In this document: piece by piece, positions 46,988 to 53,988 of the stretch | How the letters are laid out: each line of letters begins with the position of its first letter | How positions within the stretch are numbered: the stretch's first letter is position 1 | Source of the DNA: an uncultured Caulobacteraceae bacterium | GTDB lineage: Bacteria > Pseudomonadota > Alphaproteobacteria > Caulobacterales > TH1-2 | Reading direction: 5' to 3' | Length of the DNA: 53,988 nt | NCBI GenBank assembly: GCA_937967425.1 | Contig: CALBST010000457.1 | Location: 1 to 53,988, forward strand | Made by a program: the position numbers and the translations under genes | Notes under the pieces: model-generated | Told to the model about the DNA's origin: nothing | Seen by the model: the letters and a program-made list of their open reading frames with translations, nothing else | Database searches by the model: none

Positions 46988-47017
46988 GATGCGTTCTGCT
47001 CCTGCGTTCCCCACAAC

Positions 47018-47104
47018 TTATCCACAAGCTCAGGACGCAATGGCGCGCGGTCAAGATCGTGACCGGCGCCGGAGACAACGGGAAACAACGGGAAACAACT
47101 GGGA
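47018..47104. other. DnaA box plus three iteron-like repeats (candidate replication site)
   Basis: TTATCCACA (47018-47026) is a perfect DnaA-box consensus. About 50 bp further, GACAACGGGA, AACAACGGGA and AACAACTGGG run in tandem (47074-47103). A DnaA box with short direct repeats beside small DNA-binding genes resembles a plasmid-type origin. No Rep protein is recognised, and a single 9-mer match can occur by chance, so this stays tentative. Confidence 0.35.
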
Positions 47105-47161
47105 CACACACGGCAACGTCGGGCAACACAGTGCGACGCTGTTCGTCATCATTTCGATGAC

Positions 47162-47410
47162 TCATTTCTTCAGCCTGACTCCCGCTCCGCCGGCCTTCAT
47201 CTCTTTAGGCTCAAGGAAGACGACACCAGCATCTTCGAGTGCGCGCCGAACAGCTTCGACATTTGCAGCAGTGCTGGCCGCAGGTCCTCGCTCACTTTCC
47301 ATGCGTCGTATTGTTGGTACGGACAGCTTGGTCTTCTCAGCGAGCTTCGGTTGGGTCCAGTCCAGCAGCGCTCGGGCAGCGCGTATTTGAGCGGCAGTTA
47401 ATTCCGGCAT
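47162..47410 (-). CDS. XRE-family small repressor
   Basis: An 82-aa protein. The HTH spans residues 5-43 (LTAAQIRAARALLDWTQPKLAEKTKLSVPTIRRMESE), the classic lambda-Cro/C1 form starting with RxxRxLLxWTQ. The C-terminal end is short, without a cleavage domain. It starts at ATG 47410, divergent from the Tat-protein operon at 47500 across 89 bp containing a dyad. It probably represses its own or the divergent promoter. Confidence 0.85.
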   Translation of the reverse strand: MPELTAAQIRAARALLDWTQPKLAEKTKLSVPTIRRMESERGPAASTAANVEAVRRALEDAGVVFLEPKEMKAGGAGVRLKK

Positions 47411-47441
47411 TTTGCTTTTGCGATCATACTTGCAAAAAACG

Positions 47442-47464
47442 ATCACGCTGTTATTGTGCGTGAT
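47442..47464. promoter_or_regulatory. Dyad in divergent promoter region
   Basis: ATCACGC (47442-47448) and GCGTGAT (47458-47464) are perfect arms around TGTTATTGT, midway between the XRE gene and the gene at 47500. A likely operator for the XRE repressor. Confidence 0.6.
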
Positions 47465-47499
47465 AGCAAACGACTCATACGTACCAGAAAGGCAAACCA

Positions 47500-47997
47500 A
47501 TGTCTCGACGCCCACCCGTGGCGGCGAACGCGGGCCCGCGCCCCCACGGTCCCTCACGCCGAGCACTTCTCGGCGGAGCGACAGCAGCGCCGCTGCTACT
47601 CGAAAGGTCGACGGCAGATGCCGATCAATCAGTCGTCGCGTGCGAAAACTGGCTCGCTCTGCGCGCTGAACACGAGCGTTTGGCCCGTCGATGGTCAAGG
47701 TTGGAAGCCAAGCTCGCGCGCGAGCACAACTATCTGAGTCTGTCCCGTCGCCAACAGCGGGCGCTGCCCGAAGCGCGCGAACTCGACGACATCGACGATC
47801 AATTGGAGGAGTTGCACGAACAGCAGCAGACGCTGCTAGCGGTTCTGCCAACACTCGCCGCCACCAGCGCGCTCGGCCTGGCCGGAAAGCTCGCGGTTGC
47901 AGCCATCGAAGTATGCCCCGAAGAAAATGAGGAAGTTCATCACCTCATTGCGTCGATCCTACGTGATCTCAAGGCAATGACGCCTCCAGGCCCATGA
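47500..47997 (+). CDS. Tat-signal protein, paralogue 1
   Basis: A 165-aa protein. A twin-arginine motif (GPSRRALLGGATAAPLL, about residues 17-33) precedes a helical, Arg/Glu-rich domain (WLALRAEHERLARRWSRLEA) with QQRALPEARELDDID and AGKLAVAAIE. It is clearly homologous to the protein at 48272, with the same order of motifs and length. ATG 47500 has AAAGG about 8 bases upstream. It overlaps the membrane gene by four bases. I know no named family; the coiled-coil-like helices suggest a structural or binding role in the periplasm. Confidence 0.72.
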   Translation: MSRRPPVAANAGPRPHGPSRRALLGGATAAPLLLERSTADADQSVVACENWLALRAEHERLARRWSRLEAKLAREHNYLSLSRRQQRALPEARELDDIDDQLEELHEQQQTLLAVLPTLAATSALGLAGKLAVAAIEVCPEENEEVHHLIASILRDLKAMTPPGP

Positions 47998-48275
47998 TCT
48001 CCTCCTTCCTTCTGTCCGTCTGCATCCTGATGTGCGTCGGCGCACTCCTGCATCTCGCATGGGGCATTCTCCGCGCCGCATTGGTCTGGGCGCCGTCCGG
48101 CTATGCCGGGATTGTCGCTGGATGGTACGTCGCCCAATGCAGTGAGAACGCCGCCATGGCCGTCGCGGCGGCGCTCGGCGCCTCGACGCTAGTGCGGTTC
48201 GCGATTGCCACTGCTTGGATGAGCTGCTTTGCGCCGCGCCGTATCGTCTTAGCCGCTTGGGCAGAAGAGCTGTGA
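47994..48275 (+). CDS. Small membrane protein between two Tat paralogues
   Basis: A 93-aa protein with two to three hydrophobic segments (SFLLSVCILMCVGALLHLAWGI and a second at about 40-75). ATG 47994 overlaps the previous stop, and its own TGA overlaps the next GTG start, so the three genes are translationally coupled. No family recognised; the coupling suggests a complex with its exported neighbours. Confidence 0.7.
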   Translation: MISSFLLSVCILMCVGALLHLAWGILRAALVWAPSGYAGIVAGWYVAQCSENAAMAVAAALGASTLVRFAIATAWMSCFAPRRIVLAAWAEEL

Positions 48276-48769
48276 AGCAGCGTCAAACTTCGGGCCCCTC
48301 GCGTCGCGCTCTGATCGCGGGCGCAGCCGCAGCGCCATTACTCGCCGCTGGCTGCGCTTTACCAACGCGCGCGATCGCACAAGCGCCGCCGACGGAAAAC
48401 GTCACAGTCGATCCGGCTCTCGAACTGGCGCGCCAATGTCTGGCGTTGCATCGCGAGAACGAGCGGCTGCATCGTCGCTGGGGAGACACCGAAGCTTGGC
48501 TTGCTGACAACCATGACTGGTTCAAGCTCACTGATGCGCAGCAGCGTGCGCTGCCCGAGGCTCGGAAGCTTTACGACATCGATCGACGTTTCGCCGCGCT
48601 CGAGAAGGAGCGTCCGCGTGCGATGCGGCGTCTGCGTCGCACGCCCGCCAAAAGCCTGGCCGGAGCAATCGGCAAGCTCCGAGTGGTCGTTGCCGCGATC
48701 GAACCGGATGAGTTTCCGAGCGCGTATCGCCTGCTTGAGGCGACGATCCGCGACCTTCAGTCTCTCTAG
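48272..48769 (+). CDS. Tat-signal protein, paralogue 2
   Basis: A 165-aa protein. GTG 48272 gives a short N-region and twin-arginine signal GPSRRALIAGAAAAPLLAAGC, with AIAQ as a cleavage option or the Cys as a lipobox. The mature domain matches the 47500 protein (CLALHRENERLHRRWG, QQRALPEARKLYDID, AGAIGKLRVVVAAIE). It ends the operon. Two divergent copies flanking a membrane gene suggest non-identical subunits. A run of 253 bp without a gene follows. Confidence 0.72.
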   Translation: MKQRQTSGPSRRALIAGAAAAPLLAAGCALPTRAIAQAPPTENVTVDPALELARQCLALHRENERLHRRWGDTEAWLADNHDWFKLTDAQQRALPEARKLYDIDRRFAALEKERPRAMRRLRRTPAKSLAGAIGKLRVVVAAIEPDEFPSAYRLLEATIRDLQSL

Positions 48770-49022
48770 GACCGCCGGGTGCCACCGTGCTCGCGCGCGT
48801 CAAGGGCGAGCGCGTGCCGCGCCGCGCTGGCGCGCGTCCCCTGACGCACCCTGCGCGCGATGGCCGAGCTGAAGGCGTCGGGCCGCGGGGCGTCCCGAAC
48901 AAACGCCGACGCGCCTGCCGGCGGCGTCGACCACAGGGCTATGGTAGCAAACGGAATGCGTTCGCGCTTGGAAGGTCGCGGACATTAGGAATCGCTCGCG
49001 CGCATGCTAGGCTTGCTAGTCC

Positions 49023-50123
49023 ATGACGATTCTCCCCGTGCAAGCGCACGACACCGAGGGCGTTTTCACCGAGCGCCCCGGCGCCGAATTCATCGACGAC
49101 TTCTTGGCCCATGTCCGCGACACGGGCGACCCTACGACGTGGCGTTGGCACTCTCACACGGCGCCCGATAAGGCGGCCAAACCTGTCCTGCTGAAGACCT
49201 TCGACGTGCCGGAAGGCTTTGCGAAGGACCCAGCGCGTTGGGCGCGATGTCCGCTCTGCGCCCCGGCTTTTCCCAAATACAAATTCGGCGCTCTCGTTTG
49301 GTTTCCCGTCTCCGGCGGCGGAGACGGGAGAGTCCGCGCCATCGGCAACGAGTGCGGAGCGAAATACTTCGGCAAAGCCGCGTACCGGATGGCGCAGAAC
49401 GTCTATCGCCGCGAACAAGACGAAGAAGCTCAACGCGCCTATTTGGCCCGTGCGCTTCCCGTTGCCCCTGCTCTGAAGGCCGCGTTAGAGGCTAGCGCCG
49501 AACGCGCGCAAGCGGCGGACGCGCTGCGAGCGCAGCTACTGAAGTTCATTCCTCGCGATCTCGTGCGAACGCTGCAACATGCGACGATTGCCGGGGGTAT
49601 GCTCACTGTGCAGGTGCAAGTACGCGTCCCCTTCATTGGCCGCGACGGGACGCCCGGGGAGCGCATGGAATACCAGCCCCGTCCCCTGGCGTCGGTAAAG
49701 GGTGCCGCGTTTCTTTATGGTGGGGGCGGATCGCCAGAGCCGCTTCGCATGAAAGCGCTCCAATTACTCGCCGACATTCCCCCGGCGTCGCAATTGTCAG
49801 CGATGAACTCCGATCAAGTCCATGCTTTGGAGAAGAGGATTCAACAGGCGTTCGACGGCGCGGCGAAGATGCACGCCGCCCTAGAGCATACTCGCCAATT
49901 CGCCGCCGATGACAACTTAAATGCGTTGCAGCGCTGGACGATGCACGCCGACTCCGGGGCTCCGGTTCGCATGATCACACTTGATGGGCGTCCCCGTATC
50001 AGCATCTACCGGCGTGTGAATTCGAGAATTCCGGGTTCGGGATTCCGCGATGTCCCCGACATCGTCAGCTTTGACGAGTCGGTTCGCCAACCCTTGGCCG
50101 CTATTCCCGTGGTTCCGAAATGA
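49023..50123 (+). CDS. Unknown 366-aa protein with CxxC site
   Basis: I do not recognise this family. Visible traits: no signal peptide; a CPLC motif near residue 77 and GNECG near 108, which together could bind zinc; mixed alpha/beta sequence; a central helical stretch (ALKAALEASAERAQAADALRAQL); and a C-terminal region ending QPLAAIPVVPK. Start ATG 49023. It is coupled by a four-base overlap to a small TM gene. Toxin, DNA-binding or defence roles are all possible; the sequence does not settle it. Confidence 0.7.
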   Translation: MTILPVQAHDTEGVFTERPGAEFIDDFLAHVRDTGDPTTWRWHSHTAPDKAAKPVLLKTFDVPEGFAKDPARWARCPLCAPAFPKYKFGALVWFPVSGGGDGRVRAIGNECGAKYFGKAAYRMAQNVYRREQDEEAQRAYLARALPVAPALKAALEASAERAQAADALRAQLLKFIPRDLVRTLQHATIAGGMLTVQVQVRVPFIGRDGTPGERMEYQPRPLASVKGAAFLYGGGGSPEPLRMKALQLLADIPPASQLSAMNSDQVHALEKRIQQAFDGAAKMHAALEHTRQFAADDNLNALQRWTMHADSGAPVRMITLDGRPRISIYRRVNSRIPGSGFRDVPDIVSFDESVRQPLAAIPVVPK

Positions 50124-50275
50124 CGACGCCCGAAGAGCTCTTGGAGGCCCGCACACGGAAGTTCGCGAAGCTTGATGCGGAGAAGCGGGAAGCCAAGTTT
50201 CTCCAATGGGCGCCGCTCGTGATCAGCATCCTTAGCCTAATGGTCGCGGTGATCGCGTTGTTTCACTCAGGCTGA
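50120..50275 (+). CDS. Small one-TM protein (51 aa)
   Basis: A short gene overlapping the end of the 366-aa gene by four bases (ATGA). MTTPEELLEARTRKFAKLDA... is a charged cytosolic half, followed by a TM helix (LVISILSLMVAVIALF) near residues 33-48. The coupling and typical amphipathic-then-TM layout make a real gene likely. No function is inferred beyond membrane anchoring of its partner. Confidence 0.6.
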   Translation: MTTPEELLEARTRKFAKLDAEKREAKFLQWAPLVISILSLMVAVIALFHSG

Positions 50276-50354
50276 CACGTCACATCTGATATCGCCTTCG
50301 CTGTGATCTGTGTGCGAGGCAATAGCGACACTTGGTGCTCTGAGCAGCAGTTCT

Positions 50355-50558
50355 TCACTTAGACCGCCGCCTTATCGCTTTCTTCGCAGAAGCCCGGAAT
50401 TCGGAACGCAGCTCGCGATAGCGCCGCAGCGTCACCAGCGCCAAGCCTGGCAAGCGCGAGATCGCGAAGGCGACAAACAACGTCGCCGCCGTCCATCCAA
50501 TGATGGCGCGCGGCCCGCCTTCAATCCCGATGGCCTCGCCAATTACCTCAAACCACAT
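50355..50558 (-). CDS. Small one-TM protein (67 aa)
   Basis: ATG 50558 begins MWFEVIGEAIGIEG, then a TM helix (AIIGWTAATLFVAFAI) and a strongly basic tail (KKAIRRRSK), which follows the positive-inside rule. It converges with the small TM gene at 50275. Upstream GTGGAG may serve as ribosome site. It could also be spurious, since no homology is recognised. Confidence 0.45.
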   Translation of the reverse strand: MWFEVIGEAIGIEGGPRAIIGWTAATLFVAFAISRLPGLALVTLRRYRELRSEFRASAKKAIRRRSK

Positions 50559-51088
50559 CGCCGGCTCCACGGCGCACGAAGCGCCCGAGCCGTCATTGTC
50601 ACCCCTGTTCTGGGGGTGGGGGGTTAGCCCCCGCGTCGGCCCGATTTGGCGATTCTCACCCGAAGCCGCAGGGGTGCGGATAAAGGCCAGAGAACCGTTC
50701 AAGCTCCCGTTGCCCGAGCGCTGTGAACCCGGCGGGAATGGAGCGAATGGTCTCGAAAACTGGAGGGCGACGAAACGCACTCAACGGCCACGAGGACGCC
50801 CGGCGCGGAGAGTGCGTTGACAGCAAAAAGGGCCCGAACGCCGGCGCGCTGAGCCCCTGACACAGGTTGTTCTCGTTTTTCCCCTTGCGCGGGTTCCTGG
50901 AATCGCAGCAGAGGGTTGGACTGGTTGACGCAACGACGGGGATTAGGGCCCCCGCCGCCGCGTCCTGGTCAAAAACGATCCCAAGGCCAGAGCCCCCGAA
51001 TCACTCTGACAACACCGGCACACTGCCGTGATTGGTTTGGGTGGGCAACCGGGATCGGGCGCACGCGGCGCCGCACCCGGGGAGGCGT
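50559..51088. other. 530 bp with no supported gene
   Basis: Only short open frames without motifs are seen. A G-run/C-run pair (GGGGGTGGGGGGTTAGCCCCC near 50610-50635) could fold on either strand. No tRNA, promoter or repeat is convincing. The downstream membrane gene starts after GGGGAGG, a good ribosome site. Confidence 0.45.
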
Positions 51089-51727
51089 ATGCCCACACCG
51101 CTGAAGGACCAAAACCGGCTCGGCCTCTACACCGCCGTCGTCGCCAACCTCGCGCTTTACATCGGTACCGCACGCTCGGGTGCGCTCTTCGGCGGCGATT
51201 GGGCCGCGCTTGCGGAGTCGCTGCCGGCGATGCTGCCGGCGGGGCTCGGCTTGGTGCTCGTCGGCATCCTCTCCGCGCAGATCGACGGCACGGCGAAGGC
51301 GCGCCTCGTCTTCCGGCGCTGGCGCAATCCGCTGCCCGCATCGGACGCGTTCTCACGGCTTGGGCCGGCGGACGCTCGCGTCGACATGGGCGCGCTTACG
51401 CGTGACCACGGCCCGTTGCCGACAGATGCCGCCGGCCAGAACGCGCTTTGGTTTCGCCTGTATCGCAGTATCGAAGATCAGCCCGCCGTCTCTCACGCCC
51501 ATCGCGAATATCTGTTCGCGCGCGACTATCACTTCTTGTCGGCGCTAATCCTGATCGGCCTCGGCGTCATGGCGCTCTTCACCTTCGACAGGTTCACGAC
51601 GGCGCTCGCCTACGTCGGCATCCTCACCGTTCAGTTTCTCATTACCGGCCAAGCCGCGCGCAATCACGGCCGGCGTCTCGTTTGTACCGTCCTCGCGCGG
51701 AAGGCGGCCGAAGAACCTCGGAGTTAG
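51089..51727 (+). CDS. Four-TM membrane protein paired with MBL hydrolase
   Basis: A 212-aa protein with GGGGAGG upstream of ATG 51089. Hydrophobic segments: LGLYTAVVANLALYIG (about 10-25), PAMLPAGLGLVLVGIL (about 46-61), FLSALILIGLGVMAL and TALAYVGILTVQFLITG. A soluble loop with charged and aromatic residues lies between TM2 and TM3. It is two bases before the next gene, so they are co-expressed. No family is recognised; four-TM proteins of this size beside nuclease-like genes occur as pore-forming effectors in defence systems. Confidence 0.65.
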   Translation: MPTPLKDQNRLGLYTAVVANLALYIGTARSGALFGGDWAALAESLPAMLPAGLGLVLVGILSAQIDGTAKARLVFRRWRNPLPASDAFSRLGPADARVDMGALTRDHGPLPTDAAGQNALWFRLYRSIEDQPAVSHAHREYLFARDYHFLSALILIGLGVMALFTFDRFTTALAYVGILTVQFLITGQAARNHGRRLVCTVLARKAAEEPRS

Positions 51728-51729
51728 CA

Positions 51730-52578
51730 ATGAAGCTGGAAGTCTTCAACGTCGAACACGGCGCATGCGCCTTGCTCACTTACGATAACGGCGAGCGCAT
51801 CATGATCGATTGCGGCCACAACGCTTCGACGGGCTGGCGGCCCGGCGATCATTTGCGGCGCCTCGGTGTGCTCTCCTTGCGCGCGCTGTTCGTCACCAAC
51901 TTCGATGAAGATCATGTCAGCGGTTTTGGCAATCTCATCGACAACGTCCATGTCGTTACCATTTTTCGCAACGCAACCGTCCGGGCGGCGACGATAAAGC
52001 AGCTGAAGTCGAAGGACGGCATGGGGCCTGGCATCGATCGCCTCGTCGGCGTGCTCTCGGATTGGGAGCGCAATCCCGCTGTTGGCGCTTCAAGCTTGGG
52101 CCTGCCGGGTAACGTCGTCATTCGCACGTTTTGGAACGACTATCCGACATTCGACGACGAGAACAACCTCAGCATGATGGTCGAGTTGGAGATCAACGGA
52201 ACGAGCTTCGTCTTCACCGGCGATCTCGAAACCGCCGGTTGGCAGCAGCTCGTCCGTCGCGCCGATGTCCGCGCCGCGCTTGCGCGCGCGCAAGTCTACT
52301 TCGCCTCGCATCACGGTCGCGCGAGCGGCTGCTGCGACGAAGTCTTCAACCACTGCAAGCCGCGTTTCATCGTGATCTCGGACAAGGCCAAGGGCTTCCA
52401 AACGCAGGAAACGCACGCGTACTACCACGCGCGCGCTGAAGGCGGGAACGTGATCGGCTGCGAAGACAAGCGCTTCGTTCTGACGACGCGCAGCGACGGC
52501 GACATCACCTTCGAGATCATGGCCAACGGCACTTACTACGTCAGCACGTCCTGGAGCAGCACGAAGAAGACCGCTTAG
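51730..52578 (+). CDS. MBL-fold hydrolase, ComEC/Rec2-like
   Basis: A 282-aa protein. MKLEVFNVEHGACALLTYDNGE opens like competence-type MBL proteins. The metal site is TNFDEDHVSGF (usual form HxHxDH; here the first His is Asn-Phe, with Asp, Asp and His kept), then FTGDLE and SHHGRASG. The fold matches ComEC-like hydrolases that act on nucleic acids or cyclic nucleotides. It lacks the ComEC membrane part, but the membrane gene directly upstream could supply it. Start ATG 51730 is two bases after that gene. Confidence 0.8.
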   Translation: MKLEVFNVEHGACALLTYDNGERIMIDCGHNASTGWRPGDHLRRLGVLSLRALFVTNFDEDHVSGFGNLIDNVHVVTIFRNATVRAATIKQLKSKDGMGPGIDRLVGVLSDWERNPAVGASSLGLPGNVVIRTFWNDYPTFDDENNLSMMVELEINGTSFVFTGDLETAGWQQLVRRADVRAALARAQVYFASHHGRASGCCDEVFNHCKPRFIVISDKAKGFQTQETHAYYHARAEGGNVIGCEDKRFVLTTRSDGDITFEIMANGTYYVSTSWSSTKKTA

Positions 52579-52587
52579 GAGAAACGA

Positions 52588-53049
52588 ATGACCATAATCC
52601 TCGCCACTTACGTTGACGTGCTGGAGCTAGAGCGCCAGCAAGTGGACGCAGGCTATTGGGGACAGCCAGAACTACCCGACGCCGAGCTTGAATCGGAGTG
52701 GAACTTGTTGAGGGAAGACGCCCACCGCGCGGTCTTCGGGTCCACGGTCGAAGACGTAATGTTAGAGGCCAACCAATTCGTCCGGACCTTTAAACCGCCG
52801 CAGACGCCTCAGGAAGCAATGCACTACGCGGAGAAGCGGCAGTTTGATATTTCGAATTCAACCGGCGGCGCTCTGCGTGATTGGTTTTGGCATTGCGTCA
52901 TGATCGGCGCGTGCAACTGCAATCAGACGATGTTCAATCGGTTGGAGATCGAAAAGAAAAAGGAAGAGCACATCATGCGCAAGCTCGGCGTCTCGGGCGA
53001 CCCATGGCTCCGTGCCAATGATCGCCTCCGCCACCCTCGTCGAGACTAG
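52588..53049 (+). CDS. Unknown 153-aa protein
   Basis: A ribosome site AGGAG lies six bases before ATG 52588. The protein is mostly helical, acidic in the first half, with GACNCNQTMFNRLEIEKKKEEHIM near residues 105-130. No domain is recognised. Being on the same strand and 9 bp after the MBL gene, it is probably co-expressed. Confidence 0.6.
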   Translation: MTIILATYVDVLELERQQVDAGYWGQPELPDAELESEWNLLREDAHRAVFGSTVEDVMLEANQFVRTFKPPQTPQEAMHYAEKRQFDISNSTGGALRDWFWHCVMIGACNCNQTMFNRLEIEKKKEEHIMRKLGVSGDPWLRANDRLRHPRRD

Positions 53050-53060
53050 CGAGCGTGCGC

Positions 53061-53780
53061 ATGCGCCGACTAACAATGGAGTTCCAGCCGGTGTTTATGG
53101 CCGGCTACAGCCTCAAAGACCACGACTCCAGCCATTGGGAGCGGCGCGTGCGGCCGCGTGCAGTCCCGCAGACGCAGGCAACTTGCAGGACATGCGACTT
53201 CGTTGCCGAAGAGCGACGCCTAATTCATGCGGACGAAGTTTGGGAATTCTCGTCGCCGCCGCACGTTGCCCTCGTTGACCTGCGCCCGCTTTGCACGAGG
53301 TGCCATGAAGCCAAAGACTTCGCGCAAACGCTGGTTTTGATCGCGAAGGGCGCGCGCGATGCCAAGCGAGAGGCTGAGATCAAACGCCACTATTGCGAGG
53401 TCAACGCTTGCAGCGAAGCTGAGTTCGACACGGACTTTGCCGCCGCCGCCGCGACGAAACGCGCGCTCGAAGAAAGCTATGGCTGCAACAGCGTTCCTGA
53501 AGTCGACTGTGGCGACTGGGGCCGCCCGAAGGACACACCTCGGCTATCATCGAAAGAGCGTGAGTTGGTGAAGGCCGCGTTTGAGATCCATGGCGAGGTG
53601 TTTGTGGGCGAGCGCCTTCATCGCAACCACAGCAACGCTGTGCGTGCGTTGCAAGCGACGCCGCTCGATAAACGCGCTGCGATCCTCAGCGAGATCGAGA
53701 ACTTGCTCGATGCTGATGACGACGAGGACATGTGGCCCGACCACGAATGCCCCTGGGACATCAAGATGAACCGGGAATAG
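53061..53780 (+). CDS. HNH-like protein at the element right end
   Basis: A 239-aa protein. CRTCDFVAEERRLIHADEVWEF with LRPLCTRCHEAKDF (about residues 42-85) matches the C-x2-C...H-x2-EVW...C-x2-CH layout of a known HNH endonuclease group. The C-terminal half is helical and acidic (DADDDEDMWPDHECPW). The start is ATG 53061 or GTG 53055; the MEF start at 53076 is also possible. It lies 150 bp from the att core, the end-most gene of element B. The HNH core makes DNA cutting likely, but not all active-site residues can be confirmed by eye. Confidence 0.7.
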   Translation: MRRLTMEFQPVFMAGYSLKDHDSSHWERRVRPRAVPQTQATCRTCDFVAEERRLIHADEVWEFSSPPHVALVDLRPLCTRCHEAKDFAQTLVLIAKGARDAKREAEIKRHYCEVNACSEAEFDTDFAAAAATKRALEESYGCNSVPEVDCGDWGRPKDTPRLSSKERELVKAAFEIHGEVFVGERLHRNHSNAVRALQATPLDKRAAILSEIENLLDADDDEDMWPDHECPWDIKMNRE

Positions 53781-53860
53781 TCACAAGCGCGATAGCTAGC
53801 GCCGATCCCATAGACGAAATTGCTCACAAGAAATGTTCGCATAGCGCCAGCCCGTACGGC

Positions 53861-53918
53861 TGGTAGCAAACTGGTAGCAAGGCTGTGGAGACCGCCCCGA
53901 TGGGGCGGCTTGCTACCA
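53861..53918. repeat. TGGTAGCAA repeats at right end, candidate arm sites
   Basis: Two direct copies (53861-53869, 53872-53880) and one inverted copy (53910-53918) of the same 9-mer seen upstream of the integrase. Between them lies a perfect 7-bp hairpin CCGCCCC-GAT-GGGGCGG (53892-53908), which may terminate the HNH-like gene. All are within 80 bp of the att core. Confidence 0.72.
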
Positions 53919-53937
53919 AGAAAAACTGAATGAAAAC

Positions 53938-53988
53938 TGGAGCGGGCGATGAGATTCGAACTCACGACCCCAACCTTGGCAAGGTTGT
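53938..53988 (-). tRNA. tRNA-Gly(GCC), 3' part, cut by window edge
   Basis: The minus strand reads anticodon stem CAACC, loop TTGCCAA (anticodon GCC), matching stem GGTTG, T arm with GTTCGAAT and acceptor end plus encoded CCA (53938-53940). The 5' half continues past the window. It includes the 45-bp att core, so this is the reconstituted end of the insertion target and probably the working gene copy. Confidence 0.85.

Noticed and set aside
48941..48950. ATGGTAGCAA as a further integrase arm site
   Set aside because: A single copy far from both ends; likely chance.
50610..50640. G-run/C-run near 50620 as intrinsic terminator
   Set aside because: No T-run follows and the stem is ambiguous.

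Overview
The window reads as accessory DNA from a GC-rich Gram-negative bacterium, most likely an alphaproteobacterium. The reasons are GC-rich codon use with very frequent GCGC-type strings, many ATGA start-stop overlaps, P4/DUF4102-type integrases, a VirD2/TraI-like DUF3363 relaxase family, and tripartite RND systems that need an outer membrane. No rRNA or core chromosomal operon is visible, so genus-level placement is not possible.

Layout. A 45-bp perfect direct repeat lies at 18164-18208 and 53938-53982. It equals the anticodon-loop-to-CCA half of a tRNA-Gly(GCC) read on the minus strand. The repeats bound a 35.8-kb integrative element (element B) with a tyrosine integrase just inside its left end. 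TGGTAGCA-type repeats, probably integrase arm sites, sit at both ends. The DNA to the left (1-18163, element A) is the end of a second, related island, probably integrated in tandem at the same tRNA. Both islands carry a DUF3363 relaxase preceded by a nearly identical leader that looks like oriT: an imperfect inverted repeat next to a TATCTTG/C nic-like sequence on the minus strand. No type IV secretion or coupling-protein genes are visible, so both look mobilizable rather than self-transmissible.

Element A (1-18163). It starts with a relaxase that has lost its C-terminus and runs into a tyrosine-recombinase-like gene lacking recognisable catalytic residues. After about 1 kb without a supported gene comes a compact four-gene cassette: a DUF499 AAA ATPase, a DUF3780 protein, a DUF1156 adenine-type DNA methyltransferase, and a PLD-SNF2 helicase fusion. 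This is a defence-type methyltransferase/helicase system. A convergent minus-strand trio follows: a one-TM protein, an unknown 303-aa protein and a UvrD-like helicase with a large insertion.

Element B (18164-53982). After the integrase and an OLD-like ATPase/TOPRIM nuclease preceded by four perfect hairpins, about 22 kb is devoted to metals and envelope protection. It holds cusCBA plus a CusF-like lipoprotein, and a MerR regulator (Cys78/113/121, Zn/Cd/Pb type) with a classic 19-bp-spacer promoter driving an overlapping operon (ICMT-like methyltransferase, CDF, SAM methyltransferase, CDF, small Cys/His-rich exported protein). Then come czcCBA, an AhpD-like gene, a P1B-4-type metal ATPase (SPC motif), an M23 peptidase, a CopC-like protein, another methyltransferase, and a DsbB-DsbA pair. 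The mobilization block follows (oriT-like site, intact relaxase, three small HTH proteins, a DnaA box beside short iteron-like repeats), then unknown cargo: two paralogous Tat-signal proteins flanking a membrane protein, a CxxC protein, and a right-end group of membrane protein, MBL-fold hydrolase, unknown protein and HNH-like protein beside the attachment site.

How the genes fit together. The metal genes give layered export: P-type ATPase and CDF pumps move cytoplasmic metal out, RND systems clear the periplasm, and small exported metal-binding proteins plus DsbAB and AhpD-like functions handle periplasmic binding, thiol damage and peroxide. The defence genes (DUF1156/DUF499 cassette, OLD-like nuclease, MBL/HNH group) sit near element ends, the usual place for exchangeable cargo.
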